Below are positions 45,198 through 55,730 of a stretch of DNA of 64,000 nucleotides, in pieces; position 1 is the first letter of the stretch, and every line of letters starts with the position of its first letter. Source of the DNA: Lyophyllum atratum (Eukaryota > Basidiomycota > Agaricomycetes > Agaricales > Lyophyllaceae); the NCBI GenBank assembly GCA_014905825.1, contig JACGCN010000050.1:124001-188000 (forward strand), read 5' to 3'. The notes beneath the pieces are model-generated. The model ran no database searches. It worked only from the letters and a program-made list of their open reading frames with translations, and was not told where the DNA came from. The position numbers and the translations under genes are program-made.

Positions 45198-48061
45198 ATG
45201 ATCCCTCGGTTCCTCCTCCGTCTCTTACGGGTCCTTCACGGTGTCTCCATCAAGCACCTACTTCGACATTGCCGCAATTTCTGGGCATTTATATGGCACT
45301 CTTATCACAGACATGCTTTCTTCGCGTGGACACGGCGTAGCTCTCAGGTGCAGCCCCCACAGGCACCTCGGCCCATTTTCAAAAACATCGATGTAGACCA
45401 GTTTGGGCGGGTGGAACGATGGAGAGATGTGTCAACGCCTGGACCATGCGCGGGAGCGCAAGCTATGACAATCCCCACTATCGCCTATGCTACGAGACCC
45501 GACTCTCTTGATACCTCATCAATGGATATCGCATTGCAAGTTATACCCCCGGACGACTCCGCCGTTTCTGAAGACGGATTGGACCACCACCCGTACGAAA
45601 GCCGCTCTTCTCGCGGCGACTCCATGACACTGGCCTCGGATACCGATAACAACATCTCCCACCAGATATTCCTTTTACAACCATCTCTGATCACTGGTTC
45701 TCGTGTTTCTTTGGTCCTCCCTACTGCCCCTTCCCTTCGGCCTGAAGGTGATGTGGCACACATAGGAACGTCTGGCGCAACAGGTTTCTCTAATGGCATT
45801 TCCGACGTTATCTATCCAATCATGCCCACGAAGATACCAAGATACAAGCGAGATAGGAAAATGTGAGCCCCCGCCCAAGTTGTCCGTCAAGCGACGGATT
45901 TAAATCTTCGTCGCTAGCGATACTAAGACCGCAGCGTTCGAGCTTGACGCGGCACAAGATGCATTTTCGCTGTGAGTGTTCGTTGAATTTGGATATGTTG
46001 ATTAACTTACATACTCTTTTCAGCGGCGATATACCACGGGGCTGGGAGCAAGTCACACATCCTGAAGGCCAGCCTTACTTCTATCATCGCGAAAAGGTTT
46101 GAGAACATCCCACCGTATAATTCAGTTTCACTGACATAACGAAGAGAATCGTCACTGAGAACTGGATCTGGGACCCGAGAGAAATGGCGGTGCTCGATGA
46201 CTTTATTGAGCAGATCGAGGACTTCGCCCGATCAAGGAATTTGTATCAGCCCCCAGATACACACATCGTCCTGGAATGCACTGAAGAAGATGATCAGTGG
46301 TGGTGCGGGTATTATTACGCTTGCGCCTCGACTCGGAGTCTGTTTTGGCTCGAAAAATACGAGATCACCAAATTCTTGGACGAGATCAGGGGCGACATTC
46401 ATCCAACGCATATCAGTAGGTGCCCTTCGTGATGCTTTCATCTCTTGCCCTGAACATTCCGCTCTTTCGCCTCGTTTTCCGCAGAGTTGTACCTGGAGTA
46501 TGAATACTGGTATGTGTGAACTGTATGATCTCAGCGTCGGAGTGGGATACTTAGCGGCTCCAGGACACATTGGGATCTATTTCCAAACGTTAACAAAGCA
46601 ACCGACGAGATTTTTGACCTTATAGCGAACACGATAGCAGATGCTCGAACAGGTAACGATGAATCTCCCGTTGGGCCTGTGCATGACTAATTACACATCT
46701 TACCTGTAGACGTGCAAACGAGCAAGCAGACAACTGTCAATCACTCAACGGATGACCTCAAGGAAATGGCTGACATCGTCGAATGTGCATCGAGTGAATA
46801 ATTCGTTTTACTTAAAGTTTTCCTTTGCCCTACTGACTCTGCTTAGAACGAGTAAATCGTGCGAACTCGGGCTGGTGTGTAGGTACGTCCAAGTTACTTG
46901 TAACGTTGTTGCACGATCTTGACATGCTTCAGGGAGGTTTATGGCTATGTTCCGTAAGCTCTCCCGTCTCCGCGATCGCTCACTGCTCACGCCGTGTCTC
47001 AGTGCGCGACCAGTTCCTGAACTTCCACGGACAATATGGAGCTCGTCTCTACCGGTCGCAGTCTATATATAGCCACAAGCGACATAGCAGGACATGGTTC
47101 ATCAAAGCCCTATCCCCAATCCTGTTTGCTGCGCCGAACGTCCATTTGAGCGCAGTGGAAGACCTCTGGGTCGATAGGCTGACCCTCAAGGCACGCTGCG
47201 CAGAATTCTTCTTGAAACTTAACCATGAATGGGGGGAACATATTGTCCATGTATGCTATGTTGTGCTCCGAGCACAAATTAGAATGTGGAAGTGACGGTG
47301 TTTTTGTTCAGGCCTCCATTCTCCTCAACGCAAATGTGGCTTTTCTCGCTATCCCGTCGAACGACCCCTCGAATAACACCAGCACTATCCTTCCCGCTCG
47401 GTCTGCTGCGCAAATTGCGAGCTACTTGTCGGTGGTGACTAGTTTTGCTAGCATGATGATTGGGCTGTTACTGGTCCGACAGCACAAAACGAAGGAGCGC
47501 GCCAGTATTGTTGAATTCGTGAGCTTCACTCACTTTACTCCTTCGGTAGCTGCTGACGGGTCGTTGTTATATTAGCATCAATATCTGCGGAACAGAGAGC
47601 ATCCTGTCCGTGGTTTCGAGGAGTTAGCTAGCATTTACAGCCTCCCTTACGCTCTTCTGACATGGGCGTAAGCACTACTCCTTACCTTCATGACTTCCAT
47701 GAGATCTGACAGCCGGTTTATATTGACCAGAATGGGGAGTTTCTTGGTGGCGTTCATGCTTATGTGCTTCCAAATATCGACAACCCTGACACGCTCCATT
47801 GTGGGACTCGTGATTGGCTTGGTTTGCGCACTTATCATCTGGTGTATCTGGATGGCCTGGGAGGAAACGGAATTCCGGTTGAGGCATTGGTTCAAGACGG
47901 CCATACGACCAGCTGGTGATGGAGAAACTCAGGACGACACCAACTCGGAGGACAAGGCTGTGCTCCGGTGGTCAAGACGTCTTCGGTCGTGGCCGGAGAA
48001 CATGTTGTCGCGTGCTCGTCGGGGAGGGAAAACAGTTGACAGTCAGAACTTCGGGGTGTAA
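45198..48061 (+). CDS. WW-domain protein with C-terminal membrane helices
   Basis: This has the architecture of a family frequent in Agaricomycetes, of unknown function. From ATG 45198 (MIPRFLLRLLRVLHGVSIKH) a basic N-terminus and a Ser/Thr/Asp-rich linker run to about 45860. A WW-like module follows after an intron: IPRGWEQVTHPEGQPYFYHR, where the first Trp and the YFY core are present but the closing Pro is shifted (NWIWDPREM). The central region has VLDDFIEQIEDFARSRNLYQ, LECTEEDDQWWCGYYYACAS, RSLFWLEKYEITKFLDEIRG and LYLEYEYW. The C-terminal part has WFIKALSPILFAAPNVHLSA and helices such as IASYLSVVTSFASMMIGLLL, YALLTWGMGSFLVAFMLMCF and IVGLVIGLVCALIIWCIWMA, then a basic tail ending DSQNFGV at 48061. 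About nine introns. Several exon edges between 46430 and 46900 are approximate. Confidence 0.75.
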
Positions 48062-48513
48062 GATATTTCATTTTCGCTCATTTTCGTGTTGACCCATCCA
48101 TGGATACTTCTGTGGTTTATTTTAATATCAATTCGCCATCTCAGTATCTCTATATTGCGATCTCAGGTCGTGGTGAGTTGGGTTGCGGAGTTCGTGGCAT
48201 CCAAGCCCAGTCCGCATTTGTTCCTCTCGACCCAGAGGACCCGCTTTGGGGTCATATGACTGAAGCGTCTGTCCCGCATCTGCGATTCGAAGTGACTTCG
48301 TTTGCGACATGGGGTGGGATTCTATAATTTGTTTGCGATTTTGATGTTGTCGTGATGTTCTAATTATATCTCAAGTTGAACTCTTAGCGCCAGACCTGAT
48401 AAAAATCAGTGTCATGGTCATATGTTTGGAAATGCAACTGTGTGGAATTCTCTCTCGACATGTCGCTTTGATTCTTCACCCCAAGTCTACCCACTCAGCA
48501 CGACCCGCGCTCG
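48062..48513. other. intergenic, upstream of the first membrane-protein paralog
   Basis: No gene is supported. It should contain the promoter of the gene starting at 48514. Confidence 0.4.
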
Positions 48514-50032
48514 ATGATCATAATTTCAGACAGCCTGACCACCGGTCAAATCACCTTTATCCTCCGTGCGGTCATACAAGTCCTCTCATACGGGGGGCTC
48601 TTCATCCTCGGCCTCATTATCATCGGGAGCGCGCCGCTCACCGCCCCCGTCGAAACGCACGATGTCCTCAACCGCATAGTCGGCCAGTCGACCGCCACAA
48701 CCACTGCCATAAAGTGGATCTTCCCGCGGATGAGACGCAGAAAGAAGGACCCTGTATCATCCCTTCGTCTGCTCCTCGCCCTCGTTCTTTTCCTCTTCTA
48801 TGCGATTTTCGTGAGCGTCAGCGATATCGGATTCATCGGCTTCCACGCGTGCGATGTACCCGGAGCCGACTCTCTTGCTTTCCCCGCGTCCGTCACATCC
48901 GACGACGATGCCCGGAATCTCGTCGCCTCCAACCTCCTCAGCGGCACGGACCCCGCCTCCGTTTACGCGTATAGATGTGACGCAGCGGAGCCGCACTTTT
49001 TCGGTGTCAACGCCACCCTGCTAGAGTGTACCTCATGGCGCAATTCCACGTACGCCGATCCGAATGAGTTCAGGAATATCAACACCACGGACAGCGACGC
49101 CCTTATGCCCCTCCAACTTGCGCGATACAACTACGCGAGGTCGAGTTTCCTTGATCTCAATATGTATTATCGCGGGTTCGGTCCGCAGAGGCTTTCTCGG
49201 CCTGTGATCGCGCGGGGGCTTGCTATTGCACCACACGCGACGGGGTTGAGGGTAGTGGTTGGGGTGCCCCATCTTTTGCCCAGTCAGCAAGTCGTGATAC
49301 CTAAAGCACTGGCGTTGGAGATTGATGTAGGGTGCATGAGTTTGGGTATCGGGGGTACACAGGATGCGCAAAACTTGGAAGACCCGACCTCTAACAAAGA
49401 TACCTACGCGACGGGCGATTCATGGCGGGACTACACTGGGCCCGACTATCTTTCAGACGTGCTGTCAGAAACGGTCGACATAGTCCGAGAGGGTCTGTTA
49501 CCTCTGTTCGACCCCTCCACCAAGAACGTCAACGGCGACCTGCTAAGCTACAACGCCTCCTTCGGGACATCCAACTGGCAAGCCACGATCGATCCCGTCG
49601 GCATCCCCTTAATGCACTCGGGGCTGTTCAACTCCACCCCCGGCACGGACGCCACAGACGACGTCAACAACAACTGCACCAAGAAACTGCACACGCAGCT
49701 CGGCCTCCCCCTCACCAAAAACCACACCTTCTCCGCCGCATGCACCCTCCTCCAAATCGGGGGCTCGATCGTCCGGAACGGGACGGTGTACGCCGTCAAA
49801 TCGCGGATGGCGTGTGCCTCGACTACGCAGGTGAACATGGTCTCAGCCACCATCGCACTCGACGCCGCAGGGAACGCCACCCTCGACCTCACGCGCCTCC
49901 CCAGCACCCTCAACGTCATCGAGGCAGACTACTGGGACGCCCTCCCCGACCCCCTCATCCCCGGCTCCATCCACCTGCAGCCGCACGACGTCCTCCGGCG
50001 CTACATCCTCTCCCCCGGGCAGACAGAAAAAG

Positions 50033-50050
50033 CCGTGTCACTACCGTGCG
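50033..50050 (+). repeat. left terminal inverted repeat
   Basis: CCGTGTCACTACCGTGCG, matching the reverse complement of 52090-52107 at 17 of 18 positions. Confidence 0.85.
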
Positions 50051-50797
50051 CTACCGTGCACTCCGTGCACTGCCCTGCACGGCTGCGCGGGTCCGTGGCA
50101 CGGCCTTGTACTGAGTCCCGTGGTACCCCGTACGTGCATGGGGTCGCGATGCCGCGCCGCGGTACGTGATGCTCGAAATTGCTGTAAAACGAGGGTGTAT
50201 GATAAATCAGTCAGAGGACAACAGAATGTGTTGATGATAAGTTTTGACACAGTTCTGACAACAAGGACGTCTGTACTATCCTTTGATTTACCAAACTTTA
50301 TGGGCTTGGTACTGCACATTCCCGGGAGTACACGGGGAGGCGCAGTACGCGTCGCGTGCTGGCGGAGTCGTATTCAGCAGACAGGTTAGACCCACGATTT
50401 CAGACCCATAAGTCGTTTCTAACCAGTTTCCGGAAGAGGCTCTCTCGAGTGCCATCGATTTCGCTGGTCCACTCGCTGTCGTGAAGCACCAGGCTGACGT
50501 TTCTGCTCTACAAGGCTATAAAGTGCATGTAAAACTGATATAGAAACACAGCAAAAAGCACGTCATACCACCACCATACAACAGGCTAAGAGACGCACCG
50601 ACCCTATCAGCGATACTTGCGTCAAATCTGCCCGCCTCGATATCAATTCGAGAGCGGCGGCGGTTTGTGCAGGACTGGACGCTGTGCCTAGCGGGTGATG
50701 TCACGACAGAAAGCTTGGGTCGCGGCGTTCTACATAGTTCCCTAGATCTTGCGCTACACCATCAGCCAACCGTTTAACTTTGGTGCAGAATCCACAT

Positions 50798-50952
50798 ACC
50801 GTGCAGCTGCCGTGCATATACACGCATCACCTGAAGTGCCGTGCAAAGCCGTGCAAGCGCCGTGCAGTACCGTGCAGTACCGTGCAAGGCCGTGGAGGTG
50901 CCGTGCATGCTCCGTGCATGCGCCGTGCAAGTGCGGTGCGATTCGGTGCACG
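50798..50952 (+). repeat. internal cluster of CCGTGCA motifs
   Basis: About ten exact CCGTGCA words, usually preceded by G or A, occur within about 155 bp in one orientation with irregular 2-15 bp spacing, plus several one-base variants. The same word occurs in the left terminal region in the same orientation and inverted at the right end, so it may be a transposase-binding repeat or the remnant of a nested element end. Confidence 0.75.
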
Positions 50953-52089
50953 ATTCCGCGGAAGGTGGCTTGAACTAGTGCGAGGTTCTTACTGGAGTAG
51001 ATACCGTGGATGGCGGAAAAAAACAGTGCAAAATCGTGCCTGTAAGGACGGATTGTCAAAATAGCACTTCAGTCCCAGATTTTATGGGTAGGTATGGCTT
51101 TACCTTGATAAAATACTCTTCCCAGGATGTTCATGCTAGAAACCCGGATGTGAACAACTCAACGAAGTTCAAACTTGTTGAAGCTTGAGATGGCATGCCA
51201 GCCCCGGCGTCTAGGCAATTCAGACTCCGAAAGCCGTGCCGCAAAGACACCACAAGCACCTCAGCACCTGCACGAAATTCAGAACGACTTTCGGTTATAC
51301 GATAACTTGCGCAAATCGTCGTGAATAATGGAATACTGCGTTGATTCTGGGTTAAAAGCTTAAATCCGAAATTTTCAGCGAGGATTCGGCGCGACTAATC
51401 AGAGATATAGAGCGTACCTGAGCTCAGAAATATCTTGTATGATAGATCAGGGGAGACGGTGGGGCGCGCAGTAATAGAGTCCTGGGATCGAGTCTCCGTC
51501 GACGCGTCGCGAACATGAACCACTGTGTTGGCGCGTTGTTTACAAGTGTTTAGTACAGCCCGTGAAGAAGTTGTGACTGCGTCAGATAACAGGGTGCTGG
51601 ATTATGTAGCTTCTACATGCGGGACATATCTAATTTCTACATGTACATAGTCGTAAATGTGCATAGAAACGAATGGTGCATAATCCAGAGCTTAGTGGTT
51701 GACCCCCCGGGCGTGATTCAAATTGAGGCATTGGTTGCCCAAACCAAATGATCATGTGAGCCATCCAAGCGATTTTTCGAATCCCCAAGTCTTCCCAAGT
51801 CCTCTACTATACTACCACTAGTATGTGTCGGGGTGCCCTCGCGACTGTTTTGTGAGCGGCTCATGACTAAATTCATATTCCAGAGCATCAATGGATTACA
51901 GTATGGTAATTATTACGAAACCTTCATTTATGTTACGTCTATTCTTTTTCGCCCCACTTTGAGCAGCATAGTTACCTGCCGAGCAGACCGCAATGACCCG
52001 CGAGACAATGCCTGGGACTCATCAGGACCGTGCACTCACCCTTGAGTACCGAGCAGTTCAGTGCCACGGCACGCACGGCAGCCACGGTA

Positions 52090-52107
52090 CGCACGGTAGT
52101 GCCACGG
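52090..52107 (-). repeat. right terminal inverted repeat
   Basis: This is the reverse complement of the left terminal repeat with one mismatch, directly followed by T and a run of six A where the host reading frame resumes. Confidence 0.85.
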
Positions 52108-52722
52108 TAAAAAACTGGTGCCCCTCCCCCCAACCTCACCGCCCCCTCCACCCACTTCCTCTTCCAAGAATTCGACTTCGGCGGCGGCCTCACCCTCCTC
52201 CAAAAAGGCCCCGGCTCCGGCGTCGGGTCCGTGTTCTCAAGGGTGGGGGCGGCAATCTGGGGGCTGGGCACGGCGTCCCTGGGGGAGGAGCAGTATTATG
52301 CGGCGAATCTGAGTAGCAGCAAGGTGACGGCGTGGGCGGGGGAGCTGGCGGGATCGTATGTGCGCGCGACGTTGGGGTATAATGGGTGGGCGGCGAGGAA
52401 TGGGGAGGCGTTGGTGGTGAAGAGTACGGGGGGGCGGAGGGCCGCGTGTTTTGATGCAAGGTATGGGGCGGCGTTTATGCCGCTGTTCGTTGCGGCACTT
52501 GTGGTTCTTTTGTGGGGGGTGTTCGTGGTTCTGACGACGAGGACGGCGCGGATCCAGGATCTGAAGATCGCGTATGGGGGCTTGACGCCCTATAGGAGCG
52601 GTGTGGGCGCCGATGAACTAGGGGAGGAGACGGTACTTGCTTGGGAGAGTGATCCTCATATACACCTTGAGGTGGTCCAGAAGGATACGGCAGAGGATCA
52701 GGATGTCGCTGGAAAAGCGTGA

Positions 52723-53766
52723 TTCTTTACCCGCTTGGACTCAGTTAGGAGTAACTCGAAGATGGGATTTGGTGCTACAATCGTGTTTGTGTTCTGTTTT
52801 AGGAGTGGGAAGGCTGCCTAATTAGCTTTCTGAACAGCATGAGGTTTTGACAATAGCGAGGCCATGCACCTGCGCTTCCCATCGCGGGACGTTCCCGAGT
52901 CGACCAAGAAACCGCGTATATGCGTGCCAGGATACAATATGTCCATAGGCTGGCACGACTAGGAGTGCGGGCCGCAGAAGCTAATACATGAGGAGACGGT
53001 GCTGCTCGGAACTATAGATAGATCCTGGACATGCCCATGGGGTTTACGGACTTGTACGAATGGGAAACGAGGTAGTCGTGGTCAACACGACTCGCCCGCA
53101 AGGACCCAAGGGAGATACGCTGGCAGGTGATTGTGAGGAAGAAGACGCTTGAAGAGTACGGCGGTTTGTAAACCAGTCCGATGCTTAATCGTGGCAAGTG
53201 AGGAGTACACATGTACAGGATCTCGGAAGGATAGGATCCGGAGGAGGGAAGAACCGGCGAGGATGGTCAACGTGAGATGACGCGCATTTCCTGAGTTGAT
53301 AACTGGAAACGCCGCAGAGACAGGAGCTGGCATTATACATGAGATGAATGAAGCTTCGCGGAGGGCAGATGCTCAAGCGCTCAAACGCGGTCAAGGTGAA
53401 GGGCGTTAGCGGAAGCCTATCTTTCACAACTCCGACAATGTTCCCAAACGGCACTTCCTGCAGCCCCAGAGACACAAGAAATAAGGAAAGATAGCATATA
53501 TTCATTCATGCAGCGCAGACAATTACTCGCAGCCTATCCTACTCTAAGCATAAGTAAGTATACAAAGGACGTGGTGGTTAGTACCCGAGCCAAGTTCTAC
53601 AAGTACATGTCAAGACGCGCAGCGCCAGGAGAGATGGTGGGGATGTTAGTGATATAATGATACAGCAGGGACCTGAAGTCGTCGTCTCTAGGGGATATGA
53701 TAGGATAGGTAGATCGTCGTCGCAGTCATCGAGGGCGGGGCGTGACAGTCGGAAGTAGGAGGACGA
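52723..53766. other. intergenic between convergent genes
   Basis: No gene is supported. A - strand frame at 53082-53333 lacks splice and start context. Confidence 0.4.
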
Positions 53767-54831
53767 TCATGATGAGGCAGCGTGGCCAGCGACGAGCCCG
53801 CGCATCACACGGGAGATGTGGCGAGGGCGGATGGAAGCTGCAGCGATCTTCGCACTCGCAGAGGCAGAGACCTTCTTCTTGAGCTTACAGCTCCCGGCTC
53901 CCTTCGTCTGTGTCGGCTTCGCGCCTCCACTCGTCGCAGTCGGGGAAGGCGCATCACCACCCGCTACAGCACCACCCACGAAGGCAGCGATCTTCGGGCC
54001 GGGGAAGGTATACGCGGCCTTGGCGTCGAAGACGTTCTTGTCGAAGATGCCGGGGTCGTTGTCGCTGTACGCGCCGGGGAGACTGACGAGCTCGCTGGAG
54101 GTGGGTTTGCCGGTCTGGGAGCCGCCGATGCGGAGCTGGGCGCAGGAGGGGTAGAACTCGCCGCCGCCGGGGGAGTTGGCGAGGTGGAGGGCGATGATTT
54201 CGTGGCGGATGAGGTAGTTGCCGGGGGCGATGTTCGAGGGGATCGTCACAGGGGCTGGGGCACCGGTCACTGTAGGGAAGGAGGGTGGTGAGTAAGGGTG
54301 GAAGGAGGGGAAGGGGAATGGGAGGAAGAGACATACTGAGGTCGGCTTGGGCCCAGACATCGCCGCTGGCTTTGCGGCCAACTTGTTGGATCTTGAACCA
54401 CTTGGCGGTTTGGGCGTCAAACTTATCACAGGTGGTGCTTCCGCACGATGCCATGTATGTGAGCATCGGCCCGGTGTTATGCGGCCACTGATCACCAAAA
54501 GTTCAACCAAAAAATTATGAGGCGGATGAAAAAGGATACGTACGTTGCTCAGGTCGCCGCCAGTCCAGTCGAAGGTAAGCTTGCTCCCGGGCATGGCGTC
54601 GGCGACGCTGGCAGCGGGGCCAGCACCGGGTCCACAGTTCACGGCGGCGTTCTTGGCACCCTTGGTGGGGGAGACATCGTTAATCTGGCGGATAATGGAA
54701 GGGTTCTTCGCGCCGTTGGGGACGTTGCCCTTGAAGGCCTTGCCGTCGATGGTGATGGTAGAGACGAAGCCGTGCGCCAGTGCAGAGCCAGCGAGTGCCA
54801 GGGGAAGGAGGAGAGTGGAGAAGGACTTCAT
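53767..54831 (-). CDS. AA9 lytic polysaccharide monooxygenase (LPMO)
   Basis: A secreted copper enzyme that cleaves cellulose or hemicellulose chains oxidatively. ATG 54831 starts a signal peptide (MKSFSTLLLPLALAGSALA), and cleavage leaves the N-terminal His of the copper brace (HGFVSTITIDGKAFKG). The second copper His is in WPHNTGPMLTYMASCG, formed across an intron near 54485-54545. HEIIALHLANSPGGGEFYPS and CAQLRIGGSQTG carry the secondary-sphere His/Gln and the axial Tyr expected in AA9. A second intron lies near 54270-54335. The domain ends near TFPGPKIAAFVGG. The C-terminus is a Ser/Thr/Ala-rich linker followed by a basic tail (CKLKKKVSASASAKIAAAS...) without CBM1 or a GPI signal. It lies between the two membrane-protein paralogs, in opposite orientation. 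Confidence 0.93.
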   Translation of the reverse strand: MKSFSTLLLPLALAGSALAHGFVSTITIDGKAFKGNVPNGAKNPSIIRQINDVSPTKGAKNAAVNCGPGAGPAASVADAMPGSKLTFDWTGGDLSNVRILFHPPHNFLVELLVISGRITPGRCSHTWHRAEAPPVISLTPKPPSGSRSNKLAAKPAAMSGPKPTSVCLFLPFPFPSFHPYSPPSFPTVTGAPAPVTIPSNIAPGNYLIRHEIIALHLANSPGGGEFYPSCAQLRIGGSQTGKPTSSELVSLPGAYSDNDPGIFDKNVFDAKAAYTFPGPKIAAFVGGAVAGGDAPSPTATSGGAKPTQTKGAGSCKLKKKVSASASAKIAAASIRPRHISRVMRGLVAGHAASS

Positions 54832-55730
54832 TGTTGCTGTAGTGGTGGGTGAAGTTGAAGGGTGTGTTAAAAAAGTGTGCAAGGAATGGAGGAGCACTGT
54901 AGGCCTTTAAATGTCGCTCAGCGAGGGCGGGGCGGGAGGCTCTGGGTCGTAACCGTGAAAAGGTAAAGAAGGTGAAGAAGATGAGTTTCTTCTTCGGTCC
55001 CCAGTGGCTTCGACTTTATAGTACCCAGGAGAATGAGACACGGACTCCACTTTGCAGGGATCCTCCATTGTATTTTCTTTTATTGTCCTGCCCTGCAAGC
55101 GGCCACAAAGCGCGTGCGGTCCGTGTGCCTGGGATTGTTCTATTTTTGCTCCCACAATGGCCGTTTATGTTTAAACTCCGCTCCGAGGCTATTGAACAAT
55201 AGGATCTGTTGACATTGACAATGCCCTCCTAACTGTAGTCTATCATTTGCTTGGGCGCCTCCAAGGGAACTGGAGACGGCAACAAGGATTCACCCAATTT
55301 TCCATGAATGGTGGAAGTCCCTAGACGTTGACCATGAATGGGCCTGTCGGCATCGGCCGGTCTGGGACCGTGTTTATCGATGTTTGCACACCACTTGACC
55401 TCCTCCTTCGGAGTCCTCGCCCTTCCCCTCACACCCATGATGATCCACGAGGCTCAGGCGGTGGACGAGCACAGCACCGCGATACTTTTTTAGCTGCTCA
55501 TTCCAACGCACGGAAGACACGCTGTTCCGATCTGATTCCCCACATTGGCCGGCCATTATGACTTCTACAATCTTTCACTCTTTCATTTCAGAGTTTCATT
55601 TCGCCTCATTGAGAGTCCCACGATACCCAGACGTCAATCCGGACTGACGATCCGAGGCCGTTTGTCTCCGCGGTTTCTTTTAATCATCCTCAAATCAAAG
55701 GGGTGCCTCAAGTCTATTAGGCTTGTACGA
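54832..55730. other. LPMO upstream region
   Basis: The first 100 bp form the LPMO promoter with a TATA-like box. The rest shows no gene; short frames near 55330-55560 are not supported. Confidence 0.4.
54906..54912 (-). promoter_or_regulatory. TATA-like box of the LPMO gene
   Basis: On the - strand, ATTTAAAGG lies about 75 bp upstream of the LPMO start codon, followed by a short leader with pyrimidine stretches. Support comes from position and sequence only. Confidence 0.4.

Larger units (their letters stand above)
50032..52108. mobile_element. non-autonomous TIR DNA element, about 2.08 kb
   Basis: The ends are inverted repeats of 18 bp with one mismatch (50033-50050 and 52090-52107, starting CCGTG), and similarity continues imperfectly inward through further CCGTGC words. 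The insertion sits in an A run: five A at 50027-50031 and six A at 52109-52114, so the target-site duplication looks like five A but cannot be fixed exactly. Removing the element and one A5 copy takes out 2,082 bp, a multiple of three, and rejoins the host frame where the paralog is continuous. Internally there is a cluster of CCGTGCA words and no frame resembling a transposase. A stretch near 50410-50530 looks somewhat coding (EEALSSAIDFAGPLAVVKHQ) and could be a captured fragment. Superfamily not assigned. Confidence 0.82.
48514..52722 (+). pseudogene. multi-pass membrane protein gene (paralog A), split by a transposon-like insertion
   Basis: The intron-free frame from ATG 48514 matches the paralog at 58127 almost end to end: LTTGQITFILRAVIQVLSYG, a second helix block LRLLLALVLFLFYAIFVSVS, DIGFIGFHAC, WRNSTYADPNEFRNINTTDS, RGLAIAPHATGLRVVVGVPH, ALALEIDVGC, MVSATIALDAAGNATLDLTR and LPSTLNV. 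At 50031 the frame runs into a terminal inverted repeat and stops at 50169 after 551 codons. The homologous sequence resumes at 52109-52114 (TGAPPPNLTAPST, VFSRVGAAIWG, TAWAGELAGSYVRATLGYNG, STGGRRAACFDARYGAAFMP) and continues through the last membrane helix to the stop at 52722. Both halves are otherwise intact, suggesting a recent insertion. As it stands the product would lack the C-terminal helix. Function unknown. Confidence 0.85.

Noticed and set aside
49422..50114. 230-codon + strand frame rich in Arg, His and Pro
   Set aside because: It is the +1 shadow of the membrane-protein frame at 48514; its composition reflects GC-rich third positions of the true frame.
51420..51510. tRNA-like B box (GATCGAGTC) with a loose A-box-like stretch upstream, inside the inserted element
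   Set aside because: The B-box word fits the consensus, but the A box is poor and no cloverleaf with paired acceptor and T stems can be drawn. It is not supported as a tRNA or SINE.
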